Shown piece by piece: positions 1 to 7,340 of a stretch of DNA of 21,736 bases (the stretch's first letter is position 1; each line of letters begins with the position of its first letter). The position numbers and the translations under genes are program-made. The stretch is from an archaeon. Lineage in GTDB: Archaea > Asgardarchaeota > Hermodarchaeia > Hermodarchaeales > Hermodarchaeaceae. The stretch is taken from contig JABXGV010000022.1 of the NCBI GenBank assembly GCA_016550485.1, positions 1 to 21,736 on the forward strand, in the 5' to 3' direction. A model generated the notes under the pieces. That model saw only the letters and a program-made list of their open reading frames with translations, was not told the DNA's origin and made no database searches.

Positions 1-330
1 AGCCCCGCATCCACCTGCAACAACGACTGCTGTTCCATAGTTCTTCACTGGAGGCACCGTGCCAAGGGGTCCGAGTAGGTCGCAGATGGTATCGCCTGCT
101 TTAGCTTTAGCTAGTTCGAAGGTTGACTTACCAAGAGCCTGGAAGATGATGGTGACCGTTCCCTTCTCGGCATCCCAGTCTTTGAAGGTTAAAGGAATAC
201 GTTCACCCTGTTCATGGAGGCGAAGGATTAGGAATTGACCTGCGCGAGCTTTCGATGCGAGTTCTGGTGCATGGATTTCGAACTCGTAGATATCTGGAGC
301 AATCAGCTTCGTTGAGATGATTTCAAACAC
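1..330 (-). CDS. Sulfide/dihydroorotate dehydrogenase-like FAD/NAD-binding subunit, 5' part (partial)
   Basis: This is the first 110 codons of a gene that continues beyond the left edge. The product opens MFEIISTKLIAPDIYEFEI and belongs to the PyrK/SudB/NfnA-type ferredoxin-NADP reductase family: a FAD-binding beta barrel followed by an NAD(P)-binding Rossmann domain. The barrel carries the flavin-contact segment GERIPLTF (about residues 47-54) and the GKSTFELA segment (about 73-80). The visible part stops in VVVAGGCGA, the start of the nucleotide-binding domain. I chose the GTG at 330-328 because AAAGGGG lies 8-10 bases upstream and the family usually starts here. Homologues pair with a GltA-like flavoprotein in NADPH:ferredoxin or sulfur metabolism; that partner gene would lie outside the window. 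The family call is firm; the exact electron acceptor cannot be told. Confidence 0.85.
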   Translation of the reverse strand, partial: MFEIISTKLIAPDIYEFEIHAPELASKARAGQFLILRLHEQGERIPLTFKDWDAEKGTVTIIFQALGKSTFELAKAKAGDTICDLLGPLGTVPPVKNYGTAVVVAGGCGA

Positions 331-442
331 TACAAATACCCCTTTGGGCTGAATCCAGGCTGTATTCCTGTGACGGTTTGATAGATGCGGCATAAAAAGC
401 TGTTTAAACGATTAATCTGGTGGATTGGGCCCTTTCTAGTTT

Positions 443-467
443 TTGTGTTCAAAAGTGTTGAACACAA
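443..467. promoter_or_regulatory. Inverted repeat, candidate operator
   Basis: TTGTGTTC (443-450) and GAACACAA (460-467) are perfect 8-bp inverted arms around a 9-base spacer. The spacer holds a further GTGTT, so a second, overlapping palindrome GTGTT-G-AACAC is present at 455-465. The site lies in the divergent intergenic region between the reductase subunit (-) and the beta-propeller gene (+), about 60 bases before the propeller start. A dimeric regulator site is the simplest reading. No regulator gene is adjacent. Confidence 0.4.
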
Positions 468-479
468 TGGGTAATTCTG

Positions 480-494
480 TTCTAAACTTTAGAA
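480..494. promoter_or_regulatory. Second palindrome in the divergent promoter region
   Basis: TTCTAAA (480-486) and TTTAGAA (488-494) form a perfect palindrome around C487. It lies 31-45 bases upstream of the propeller start codon, just before AT-rich TAATTAATG, so it overlaps the position expected for the TATA/BRE of that gene. It could be a regulator site that competes with the basal factors, or just AT-rich promoter DNA. Confidence 0.35.
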
Positions 495-524
495 TAATTA
501 ATGAAGACAATATGAGTAAAAGGC

Positions 525-2438
525 ATGCCATTATTGAGATTCCCCTTCAGAGCACAAAGACTACGAAGAAAACTACCTTCGCTACGGACTCTTGTAATCC
601 TCGGGATATTCCTAACTGGCACGACAATAGCTGGTTTCTATATTGGCTCCAGATTCATTCAGCCAATTCATCTTCAACGATTCAATTCCTTTGCAGAGTT
701 GGTATACTTCATTCAAACTCACCACTCTTCCAACCAGGGTTATACCGTCGGTGAACCCTTTGGAGGGGGTTGGGCAGAAGATACAGGTTTAGCAGCCACT
801 GAAACCGGCGCTCAAGGCTATTCAACGACAAACGTTCAGGTTGAGGGAGTTGATGAACCTGACCATGTCAAGAATGATGGAACCTACATCTATACGATAA
901 CAGATGAAGAGGTTGTAGTAATACGAGGCTTTCCCGCAGAAGAGTTGGGAATCGTTTGTCGCTTCCAACCCATAGGTTCACCAAACACACTCTTCCTATA
1001 CGACTCCTCTAGACTTGTGGTAATCAGTACAATCTTTTCCGACCTAGTAGAATGGCCACAACCAAAAGAAGTAGCCATTGAAGTATTTGATGTGACCAAC
1101 CCCTTTAACCCACAACTTGACCAACAGATACGCGTGGAAGGCGAATACCTTGGAGCCCGACTTATTGATAATCACCTGTATTTCCTTGCTAACCGTTGGG
1201 TTACCGATGATAACGGAACTATCGTATTACCTAGCTTAAGCGTTGGTGACACGGACATCGTCATTCCTGCCAATGAAATATACTACGATGCAGGAACCTA
1301 CGACTATAGCTTCTGCTACACAATCGTCCTTGGAATTGATGTTACAGACGCAGCTGCTCCCCCCGAAATCGAAACCTTCCTTGGAGGGCGTTCAACGAGT
1401 GTGATATACACGTCCTTAACAAACCTGTACCTCGCTTGTGCACGATACCCCATCTATACACAGGGGCTAGAAGGTACAAACACAGTGATTCACCGGTGTA
1501 AAATCGAGGAGGGCTCCATCACGTATGAGGCCAGTGGACAAGTATCAGGATACCTGATTAATCAGTTTGCTCTAGACGAGTTCCGAGGCCATCTACGTGT
1601 GGCAACCACAAGCTGGGTAAGTAGCAGTTCACCAAATAGTGATGTGACATCTTCCACAGAGATGCAGGTTAGTAATGTGTTCATCCTCAATATGCACCTT
1701 GACATCAAGGGGCGTCTGGAAGGACTAGCACCAGGAGAAAGGATTTACTCTGTACGATTCATGGGCGAACTAGGTTACCTAGTGACATTCTACAAGACAG
1801 ACCCTCTTTTTGTCCTCGACTTGTCCGTACCCACGCATCCCTCACTTCTTGGAGAACTGGAAGTAACCGGTTACTCTGATTATCTGCATCCCCTCAGTGA
1901 TCAATATCTCTTAGGTGTCGGAAAAGATGTTGCCATTAGTGAAGACCAAAGCTGGTGGTGGTATCAAGGAGTGAAAATCAGCCTCTTCGATATCACAGAC
2001 CCTTGCCAGCCTGAAGAGCCCTTCCGTTTCACTATAGGCGTAAGGAGTACTGATTCTGCTCTGCTACACGACCACAAAGCCATTCTTATTCACTCCTCTA
2101 GACAGCTTCTTGTATTACCAATATTACTAGCAGAATACCCAGAAAACATCACAAATCCTCCACCCTACGAATATGGAGAATATGTCTGGCAGGGAGCCTA
2201 TATCTTCCACTTTGATCTTTCCAATCCCACGTTAACACTACTCCACCAAGTATCACACATCAGTAATTGTACCGCTCTTGCTGATGACCCCTGGTTCTTT
2301 AGACCCTACTATATCAACCGTGCGCTGTATATTGGTAACATCCTCTACACACTATCAAACTACAAACTTACATTACACGACCTCACAGATTTCTCGAACC
2401 TAGGCGAAGTAATTATCGACCCTACCCCAAACCCATGA
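525..2438 (+). CDS. Membrane-anchored beta-propeller domain protein
   Basis: The 637-residue product matches the family annotated as 'beta-propeller domain-containing protein' (Pfam Beta_propel type). A short basic N-terminus (RLRRK) precedes one hydrophobic segment at about residues 22-45, which I read as a signal anchor with the rest outside the cell. The family hallmark is a YSTTNVQVEGVDEPDHVKND-like segment near residues 99-118, followed by propeller blades. These blades contain repeated hydrophobic-strand plus D[IV][ST]xPxxP motifs, such as FDVTNPFNPQ, IDVTDAAAPPE, LDLSVPTHPS and FDITDPCQPEE. The ATG at 525 is the first in-frame start after a stop at 513-515; AAAAGG sits directly before it. 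Homologues are exported in archaea and bacteria, and their ligand is unknown. It is transcribed alone and ends at a strong terminator-like hairpin. Confidence 0.8.
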   Translation: MPLLRFPFRAQRLRRKLPSLRTLVILGIFLTGTTIAGFYIGSRFIQPIHLQRFNSFAELVYFIQTHHSSNQGYTVGEPFGGGWAEDTGLAATETGAQGYSTTNVQVEGVDEPDHVKNDGTYIYTITDEEVVVIRGFPAEELGIVCRFQPIGSPNTLFLYDSSRLVVISTIFSDLVEWPQPKEVAIEVFDVTNPFNPQLDQQIRVEGEYLGARLIDNHLYFLANRWVTDDNGTIVLPSLSVGDTDIVIPANEIYYDAGTYDYSFCYTIVLGIDVTDAAAPPEIETFLGGRSTSVIYTSLTNLYLACARYPIYTQGLEGTNTVIHRCKIEEGSITYEASGQVSGYLINQFALDEFRGHLRVATTSWVSSSSPNSDVTSSTEMQVSNVFILNMHLDIKGRLEGLAPGERIYSVRFMGELGYLVTFYKTDPLFVLDLSVPTHPSLLGELEVTGYSDYLHPLSDQYLLGVGKDVAISEDQSWWWYQGVKISLFDITDPCQPEEPFRFTIGVRSTDSALLHDHKAILIHSSRQLLVLPILLAEYPENITNPPPYEYGEYVWQGAYIFHFDLSNPTLTLLHQVSHISNCTALADDPWFFRPYYINRALYIGNILYTLSNYKLTLHDLTDFSNLGEVIIDPTPNP

Positions 2439-2462
2439 TACTGGAGTGGAGAGCCCACAAAA

Positions 2463-2510
2463 GTCTAGCAGCAACCAGGCGTAAGTCTGGTTGCGCGCTA
2501 GACCTTTTTT
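2463..2510 (+). terminator. Hairpin plus T-run terminator at a convergent junction
   Basis: GTCTAGC (2463-2469) pairs with GCTAGAC (2497-2503) and GCAACCAG (2471-2478) with CTGGTTGC (2487-2494). This gives 15 base pairs with a small internal loop and an 8-base terminal loop. C and then six T follow (2505-2510), so on the + strand this is a textbook intrinsic-terminator shape, 24 bases after the propeller stop codon. The last T's overlap the stop codon of the converging 7-TM gene. On the - strand the hairpin is followed by only four T, so it may also work weakly in that direction. Confidence 0.75.
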
Positions 2511-3231
2511 AGAACCGGTGGCGGAAGGCGAGGAGGCAGAGTATTGCGCCGATTAGCCAAGCGATAAGTCCTGTGAGGGTTATGTAGAGGAGAATTGGGT
2601 CTAGGGGCGAAAATATGGATGAGAAAATGCCTTCGAGGCCATAAGCGATGGCGCCAATAACAAGAATCAGCATACCTAGGGCGAGGAGTTGGATGGAACG
2701 GCGTTTTTTAGGGTCAGTGAGATCTCGTGATGCAGAGAAGAGCATGATAGTTGAAGCAATGACAAAGACAGAGGTCATAATGAAGAGGGCGATCATACCA
2801 AAGAGGCCAGTATAAATTCTTGTTAGAAGCACCGGATCTGGCGTATCAGATATTGACTGATCGAAGATGGCGATGACCGATAGGACAATCCATAAAATAG
2901 CATTGATAATGAGGATTTCTCGTCTTAGTGCTTGATGTGCACCATACCGAACATAGATACCGACGAGTAAAAACAAGCCAGTTGACACGATTCCAGTCAC
3001 AACGCTGATATTACGACTGAGAACGATTGCTGGGTATCCGTAACTCCAAAGAACATCCTTTAGAAAATCGAATATCTGAGTGGCACCGAAAAGAAGGAAG
3101 CTGAGGGCAAAAAGCTGATTCAACGAGTAGCGTGCATCTTTTCTCAGCACTAACAGTGCTACAATAAAGAAGAAGGCAGCTCCAATAGGTTTCATCCAAA
3201 CCAAGTTAGCTACAGCAAGCATCTTTTTCAT
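2509..3231 (-). CDS. Seven-transmembrane protein of unknown function
   Basis: The product is 240 residues and almost entirely membrane. I count seven hydrophobic segments, near residues 12-30, 36-56, 73-93, 106-124, 141-166, 179-200 and 213-236. Short charged loops lie between them, for example HQALRRE and SRDLTDPKKRRS. There is no soluble domain and no enzyme motif I recognise. The layout resembles 7-TM sensor domains found at the N-terminus of signalling proteins, but here it stands alone. The ATG at 3231 has a GGG almost touching it. The ATG at 3222 (residue 4) has that same GGG at a better distance and may be the true start. The longin-like gene ends 18 bases upstream, so the two are probably cotranscribed and may work together. 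Confidence 0.65.
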   Translation of the reverse strand: MKKMLAVANLVWMKPIGAAFFFIVALLVLRKDARYSLNQLFALSFLLFGATQIFDFLKDVLWSYGYPAIVLSRNISVVTGIVSTGLFLLVGIYVRYGAHQALRREILIINAILWIVLSVIAIFDQSISDTPDPVLLTRIYTGLFGMIALFIMTSVFVIASTIMLFSASRDLTDPKKRRSIQLLALGMLILVIGAIAYGLEGIFSSIFSPLDPILLYITLTGLIAWLIGAILCLLAFRHRF

Positions 3232-3249
3232 CCCATATTAATTAAAACA

Positions 3250-3708
3250 TCATAATAACCGATCAAGACGGTCTTGGGGCCGCAGCACCAAATCGCCGAG
3301 AATGGCATCAATAGTTTCAGCGAAATTACTGTATCGCTCTAGACTGACGACGCCCGAAACCTTGGGGTATTTTGACAAGAACGCAGTGTGGATTCGGCTA
3401 AGCGCTTCCCGGACTCGCTTCTCGGGAGCAGCCCGGTCACAAATAGCGTAGACACAAATAGCTTCCTCTCTGTTATCAATGAAAATTTCGCCAGCCATAA
3501 TGAGTATCTTTTGGTCTGTCATGAGGAAGGTTTCAACCTGATCCTTCAATACCGTTCGAGCAAAGGTCTCAATGGCACTAACTAGACCATCCCGGAGAAT
3601 CAATTCAGATTCTTGTGTGGCGCTCTCGTATTGATGGTATTGTTTTCGTACAAGTGAGACTCCGAGCGCTATCAAACCTACCTCTCGAACAGTACATTCT
3701 TCGTCCAA
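3250..3708 (-). CDS. Longin-like domain protein (tentative)
   Basis: This 152-residue cytosolic protein has no signal peptide or membrane segment. Its N-terminal two thirds alternate strands and helices: a first strand (VGLIALGVSLVRKQY), then DGLVSAIETFARTVL, a second hairpin (ETFLMTDQKILIMAGEIFI) and EAICVYAICDR, then a helix (VREALSRIHTAFLSKY). That order fits the first longin domain of Mon1/FUZ-type proteins and the many longin/roadblock-fold proteins of Asgard archaea. This is a pattern match, not a motif-based call. The TTG at 3708 is chosen because no ATG or GTG lies in frame back to the stop at 3760-3762, and GGTGA sits 8 bases upstream. It precedes the 7-TM gene on the same strand with an 18-base gap. 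Confidence 0.5.
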   Translation of the reverse strand: MDEECTVREVGLIALGVSLVRKQYHQYESATQESELILRDGLVSAIETFARTVLKDQVETFLMTDQKILIMAGEIFIDNREEAICVYAICDRAAPEKRVREALSRIHTAFLSKYPKVSGVVSLERYSNFAETIDAILGDLVLRPQDRLDRLL

Positions 3709-3851
3709 GCTAAATTCACCATACTTCCGGAAGACAGTGCTGAAACCAGATACACAGGATTATGTCAGCAGTGCCAGCTTATAATTATTACATTTTCACC
3801 CTGGAAAGGGTAAAAAGGCTGATTTTCTGACAATCTTCTAATTGGATATAA

Positions 3852-3927
3852 TGGCGGGCCCGCAGGGATTTGAACCCTGGATTTTCGGCTTAGAGGGCCG
3901 ATGCCTTATCCACTTGGCCACGGGCCC
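3852..3927 (-). tRNA. tRNA-Arg (UCU) with C33 and encoded CCA
   Basis: The complete cloverleaf reads on the minus strand. The acceptor GGGCCCG (3927-3921) pairs with CGGGCCC (3862-3856). U8 is present, and the D arm spans 3918-3903 with GG in its loop. The anticodon stem TCGGC/GCCGA encloses loop CCTCTAA. The T arm CAGGG/CCCTG has loop TTCAAAT, the discriminator is G73, and CCA is encoded at 3854-3852. The anticodon TCT (3894-3892) decodes AGA. The base before it, position 33, is C rather than the nearly universal U (the + strand shows G at 3895). There is no intron. The 73-nt body plus CCA has normal spacing, so the gene looks intact. Confidence 0.95.
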
Positions 3928-4010
3928 ATTCTTAGACCTTTTCGTTAAACCGTAAAGGTTTTCTTAAAGGTTGGCTGCCACAGTGGTATACTAGGTAAGT
4001 TTTTTATCTT

Positions 4011-4262
4011 TTGGCTAACATTAAGGTGCAAGGCTTGGGTGATATTGTGGAACCTGAAGTTGATTTCACGGCGGTTACAATCCCGGGAAACGTCTCTGAA
4101 ATTCATATAACTGAAACAAAAACGATTCGAAAACTTCTCAATGATCTTGGATTGCTGCACCGTCACTTCGTTGTGTTGGTAGATGGGAAGCGAGCTACAC
4201 TAGATGACGAAGTTGTCGAAGGGCAACGTGTCCTTGTTCTTCCAATCATTGCAGGAGGCTAA
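4011..4262 (+). CDS. Ubiquitin-like MoaD/ThiS/SAMP-family protein
   Basis: The 83-residue product has the beta-grasp pattern of small sulfur carriers and archaeal ubiquitin-like modifiers. It shows a first strand pair, then a helix (TIRKLLNDLGLL, about residues 43-54), VVLVDGKRATLDDEVVEGQRVLVLP, and a free C-terminal AGG with nothing after the glycines. A terminal diglycine is what an E1-like MoaB/ThiF/ElsA-type enzyme adenylates, for sulfur transfer or for protein conjugation. No E1-like or MoaE gene is nearby. The N-terminus is about 15 residues longer than typical ThiS. The start is uncertain: TTG at 4011 is the longest choice, with AGGTAAG 12-18 bases upstream; GTG at 4026 is another. It diverges from the tRNA gene. 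Confidence 0.75.
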   Translation: MANIKVQGLGDIVEPEVDFTAVTIPGNVSEIHITETKTIRKLLNDLGLLHRHFVVLVDGKRATLDDEVVEGQRVLVLPIIAGG

Positions 4263-4493
4263 ATACTAGAAGCCCCCTTGCGATTATATTATTGGTTTGT
4301 GTTTCGCTCACTGTAAAATGGAAGAGCTGGTATACCTTCTCACTCCTTTTGGGTCCTAGGCTCTTTTCCCTGATTCTATGAAAAGACTTTTCTAAGAGTT
4401 TTCATCCCCCGTAGAAGAACTTTCGCTTAAAAACGAAGGTGGCAACATAAAGACTAAACTAATGATGTATTCGTTTGTGATGGTGCGAGCTGG
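4263..4493. other. Intergenic stretch with three successive potential hairpins
   Basis: No open frame here looks coding. Three inverted repeats follow one another: GGAAGAGC (4320-4327) with GCTCTTTTCC (4360-4369, two bulged T), ATGAAAA (4378-4384) with TTTTCAT (4399-4405), and CTTTCG (4420-4425) with CGAAGG (4434-4439, one G-U pair). It is the leader or 3' region between two genes on the same strand. It may form a structured leader for the exported protein gene. No known riboswitch motif was recognised. Confidence 0.3.
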
Positions 4494-5885
4494 ATGACAC
4501 GATACTCAGTTTATTTCCCAGTATTGATACTGATTACAGTTCTCCTAGCAAGTCCTGTGGTGACCTCCCATACCGGAGTACTGATTCCGTCCTCCTCTGG
4601 ACAGGCTACCTCCCCTCAGACATCAATAGCCATCGAAGCTCCTAATGACATAACCCCTCCCCCACCAGGTACCCCTGACTGGCGCAATGTCAAAGCGCTA
4701 GTAGAATACTTCTATAATGACTCGGTCAACGTATCTTGGAAGGGCAAACCGTGGGCTCTTTATATTTCCCCATTTCGATTCCTTACCGATTGGACCGATA
4801 ATGGAACCATAGAAGGCGGTGTGTGGCCAGGAAACCCAGGAAACGCAACAATCGATGCAAAGATAGGTAATAACGAAACGACAAGTGAAGAAGTAGCTGA
4901 TTTTCTAAACTTCACAATGGAGAACTATGTCCGTTTCGCTAGCTGGCCTTCACTGAGCATCTTTAATTTCGATGACTATGAAAACGAAACCCATTGGGTA
5001 TTTGAAGATGCCATAGCCTCTTCAGAAGAGTTTCTGAACACGACCTTTCACCTGGTAAGTAATGGAACGGCTTTCCTTGCAGATGGCTTCAATGCCACAG
5101 GCATAGTCCAGAATGCAACCCAATGGCGCATTCTCATGCACTGGAACGATACAGGCGGAGGGCTAGAATTCTCCTATACCATGCGAAATGCAACTAAACT
5201 TCAAGGAGCAGACTATATCTTTAGTCTAGCTCGGGCCTTTGGACAAGCAACCCCCCTAACCCTCTCAGGTAATGCTTCACTCACAATTCAAGCACCTTAT
5301 GATCGAGTAGTTTATAACGCGACACCAAGTTATCTCTACCCTAATGTCTCGTTTCCACAATTCCCTATTGGTGAAGAATACTTCGTTATCAACGAGACCG
5401 ATCAGGATTTCGATTTACTGATTAAATTCCGTCAGTCAACTGGTGGGCTAGAGATAACACGCAACATCAGTAGCAACAGTATAGCACGGGGACAAACAGT
5501 GGTAATAAACGTCACATTCTTCAACACGGGTACACGCCCACTCTATAACATTGAGGTCAGAGATCTCAGTAGTATCTTATCTGGTGCCTTTGATCTAGTT
5601 AGCGGCAGCGCCTCCCTTGTCCTCTCATCTCTTGCTGCGGGCGAATCGGTTACTATGCAATATGTGCTGATGGCGCTTCAGCAGGGAACATTCATCCTTG
5701 AAGGAGCAGAAATCAGTGCTACAGACGTTCTAGATTACGAGTATTTCCGTTCAACATCAACTGATACGATAACTGTTGGTGCTGGTCTTCTTTCCAGTGA
5801 GATATTCTTGATGATAATCGCTGTCGGTTTCATTGTACTCGTCATCATCCTCGTAATACTCAGATGGCGTTTCCGAAGATTGTAG
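4494..5885 (+). CDS. Exported, sequon-rich protein with C-terminal membrane anchor and TRAP-beta/DUF11-like domain
   Basis: The 463-residue protein has a Sec signal peptide (hydrophobic core about residues 8-24) and a single C-terminal transmembrane helix (about 432-459), followed by the basic tail RWRFRRL. The body is therefore outside the cell and anchored at the C-terminus. It has 19 N-x-S/T sequons, so heavy N-glycosylation is likely. Residues about 50-310 are a region I do not recognise, rich in Trp and Asn. Residues about 318-425 form an immunoglobulin-like domain (RGQTVVINVTFFNTGTRPLYN, then FDLVSG and LAAGESVTMQYVL) of the CARDB/DUF11 kind. It resembles eukaryotic translocon-associated protein beta, which also precedes a C-terminal anchor. 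The ATG at 4494 has GGTG about 9 bases upstream. Confidence 0.7.
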   Translation: MTRYSVYFPVLILITVLLASPVVTSHTGVLIPSSSGQATSPQTSIAIEAPNDITPPPPGTPDWRNVKALVEYFYNDSVNVSWKGKPWALYISPFRFLTDWTDNGTIEGGVWPGNPGNATIDAKIGNNETTSEEVADFLNFTMENYVRFASWPSLSIFNFDDYENETHWVFEDAIASSEEFLNTTFHLVSNGTAFLADGFNATGIVQNATQWRILMHWNDTGGGLEFSYTMRNATKLQGADYIFSLARAFGQATPLTLSGNASLTIQAPYDRVVYNATPSYLYPNVSFPQFPIGEEYFVINETDQDFDLLIKFRQSTGGLEITRNISSNSIARGQTVVINVTFFNTGTRPLYNIEVRDLSSILSGAFDLVSGSASLVLSSLAAGESVTMQYVLMALQQGTFILEGAEISATDVLDYEYFRSTSTDTITVGAGLLSSEIFLMIIAVGFIVLVIILVILRWRFRRL

Positions 5886-5984
5886 AACTCACTAATTTCA
5901 CAGAGCTGAGAGAGAAAACACGCCTTATGCAAAGCGCTAAAAGCAGTGACACCGCCATTTTCCATGAAAGGCGGTTCATTAACA

Positions 5985-7340
5985 ATGAGTGATCATGACT
6001 CTGAGGGCTACTTAGGTGTAGCTCGTAAATCAATGGAAAAGGCAGGCGTTAAAGTAGGTGATCGAGTCCGCATCGAAACCTCGCAGAGCACCTTTGAAGG
6101 GATCATTATTCCCCGCGCAGAAATCGGCTCGGATGATCAACACCTCGTAGTAAAACTGGACAATGGTTATAACTTGGGTATCCGCGTATCACACATCAAA
6201 CGCTTGGAACGTATAGCGGAAGGGGCTCCGGTAAAACCGGAACTCCCAACGACTTCCCTCAAGACGAAAAGTGGATTGCCTTGGGTCAGCATCCTTTCTA
6301 CCGGAGGAACCATTGCGAGCCGTGTGGATTACCACACTGGCGCTGTAAACCCAGCACTGAGCGCTAAAGACCTTTACACGGTAGTCCCTGAGCTTGGTGA
6401 CTTGGTGAACATTCGAGCTGAAGTGCTGTTCAGCCTTTTGAGTGAGGATATTCAACCAAGCCACTGGAGTGAACTTGCGAAACGAGTTGCAAAGCATTTG
6501 TCAGAGTCAGAGGGCGTGGTTATAGCTCACGGTACTGACACCTTAGGCTATACTTCTGCGGCGCTTAGTTTCGCTCTCCAAGATTTACCACGCCCCGTCG
6601 TGCTTACTGGGGCGCAACGCTCTTCTGACAGACCTTCCTCGGATGCAGCACTCAACCTGACCGCAGCAGTTACAGCAGCATCCCGGGGCCCCTTTGCTGA
6701 AGTTGTCGTAGCGATGCATCGCACACCAGATGACACAAGCATTGCCTTACACAAGGGCACGAAAGTACGTAAATGTCACACTAGCCGCCGTGATGCATTC
6801 CAAACCGTAAATGCGGATCTTCTAGGTGAGGTGAAAAATGGGCAAGTTCACATGTTAGCAGAGCCTTCAAGCTACCATTCACGAGATTCAAAACGTGAGC
6901 TACGTTTACAACCAAAATTCGACCCGAAAGTTGCACTCCTCAAATCCACTCCAGGAATAATTGGCGACCTACTTGATTCTCTAATTGATAGGAGTTACCA
7001 CGGCATTGTAATCGAAGGCACGGGGTTAGGCCATGCACCCCAATCTCTTCTCCCCTCTGTTGAACGTGCCCAAGAGGAGGATATCCCTATTGTAATGACA
7101 TCTCAGTGCATCTGGGGACGCGTCCAGATGCGCGTCTATAGAACTGGTGTAGAGCTAGTTCAACGAGGCGTCATCCCAGCAGAGGATATGTTATCTGAAA
7201 CGGCCTTTGTAAAGCTGATGTGGGTGCTGGGACAAACTCGAAACTCTGACGACATCCGGAGTTACATGCTAAAGAATATTGCAGGAGAAATCACTGATAG
7301 TACGAGACGAAGCCAGTTCCAGGAGAAAGTGAGTGAATGA
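5985..7340 (+). CDS. gatD: Glutamyl-tRNA(Gln) amidotransferase subunit D
   Basis: GatD is the asparaginase-type subunit of the archaeal GatDE complex. It releases ammonia from glutamine or asparagine, and GatE uses the ammonia to convert Glu-tRNA(Gln) to Gln-tRNA(Gln). Counting from the ATG at 5985 (451 residues), residues 20-75 form the small N-terminal barrel (VGDRVRIE...). An L-asparaginase I domain follows, with STGGTIAS (105-112, first catalytic Thr), IAHGTDTLGYT (180-190, catalytic Thr-Asp) and VVLTGAQRSSDRP (205-217). HKGTKVRKCHTSRRDAF (256-272) contains the catalytic Lys region. The frame is open back to a GTG at 5946, with an ATG at 5964. I prefer 5985 because AAAGGCGG precedes it (5966-5973) and the earlier starts lack such a site. 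The end overlaps gatE by ATGA. Confidence 0.95.
   Translation: MSDHDSEGYLGVARKSMEKAGVKVGDRVRIETSQSTFEGIIIPRAEIGSDDQHLVVKLDNGYNLGIRVSHIKRLERIAEGAPVKPELPTTSLKTKSGLPWVSILSTGGTIASRVDYHTGAVNPALSAKDLYTVVPELGDLVNIRAEVLFSLLSEDIQPSHWSELAKRVAKHLSESEGVVIAHGTDTLGYTSAALSFALQDLPRPVVLTGAQRSSDRPSSDAALNLTAAVTAASRGPFAEVVVAMHRTPDDTSIALHKGTKVRKCHTSRRDAFQTVNADLLGEVKNGQVHMLAEPSSYHSRDSKRELRLQPKFDPKVALLKSTPGIIGDLLDSLIDRSYHGIVIEGTGLGHAPQSLLPSVERAQEEDIPIVMTSQCIWGRVQMRVYRTGVELVQRGVIPAEDMLSETAFVKLMWVLGQTRNSDDIRSYMLKNIAGEITDSTRRSQFQEKVSE

Noticed and set aside
5946..5984. Longer GatD N-terminus from the GTG at 5946
   Set aside because: There is no ribosome-binding site at 5946 or at the ATG at 5964. The ATG at 5985 has AAAGGCGG upstream and gives the usual N-terminal domain.
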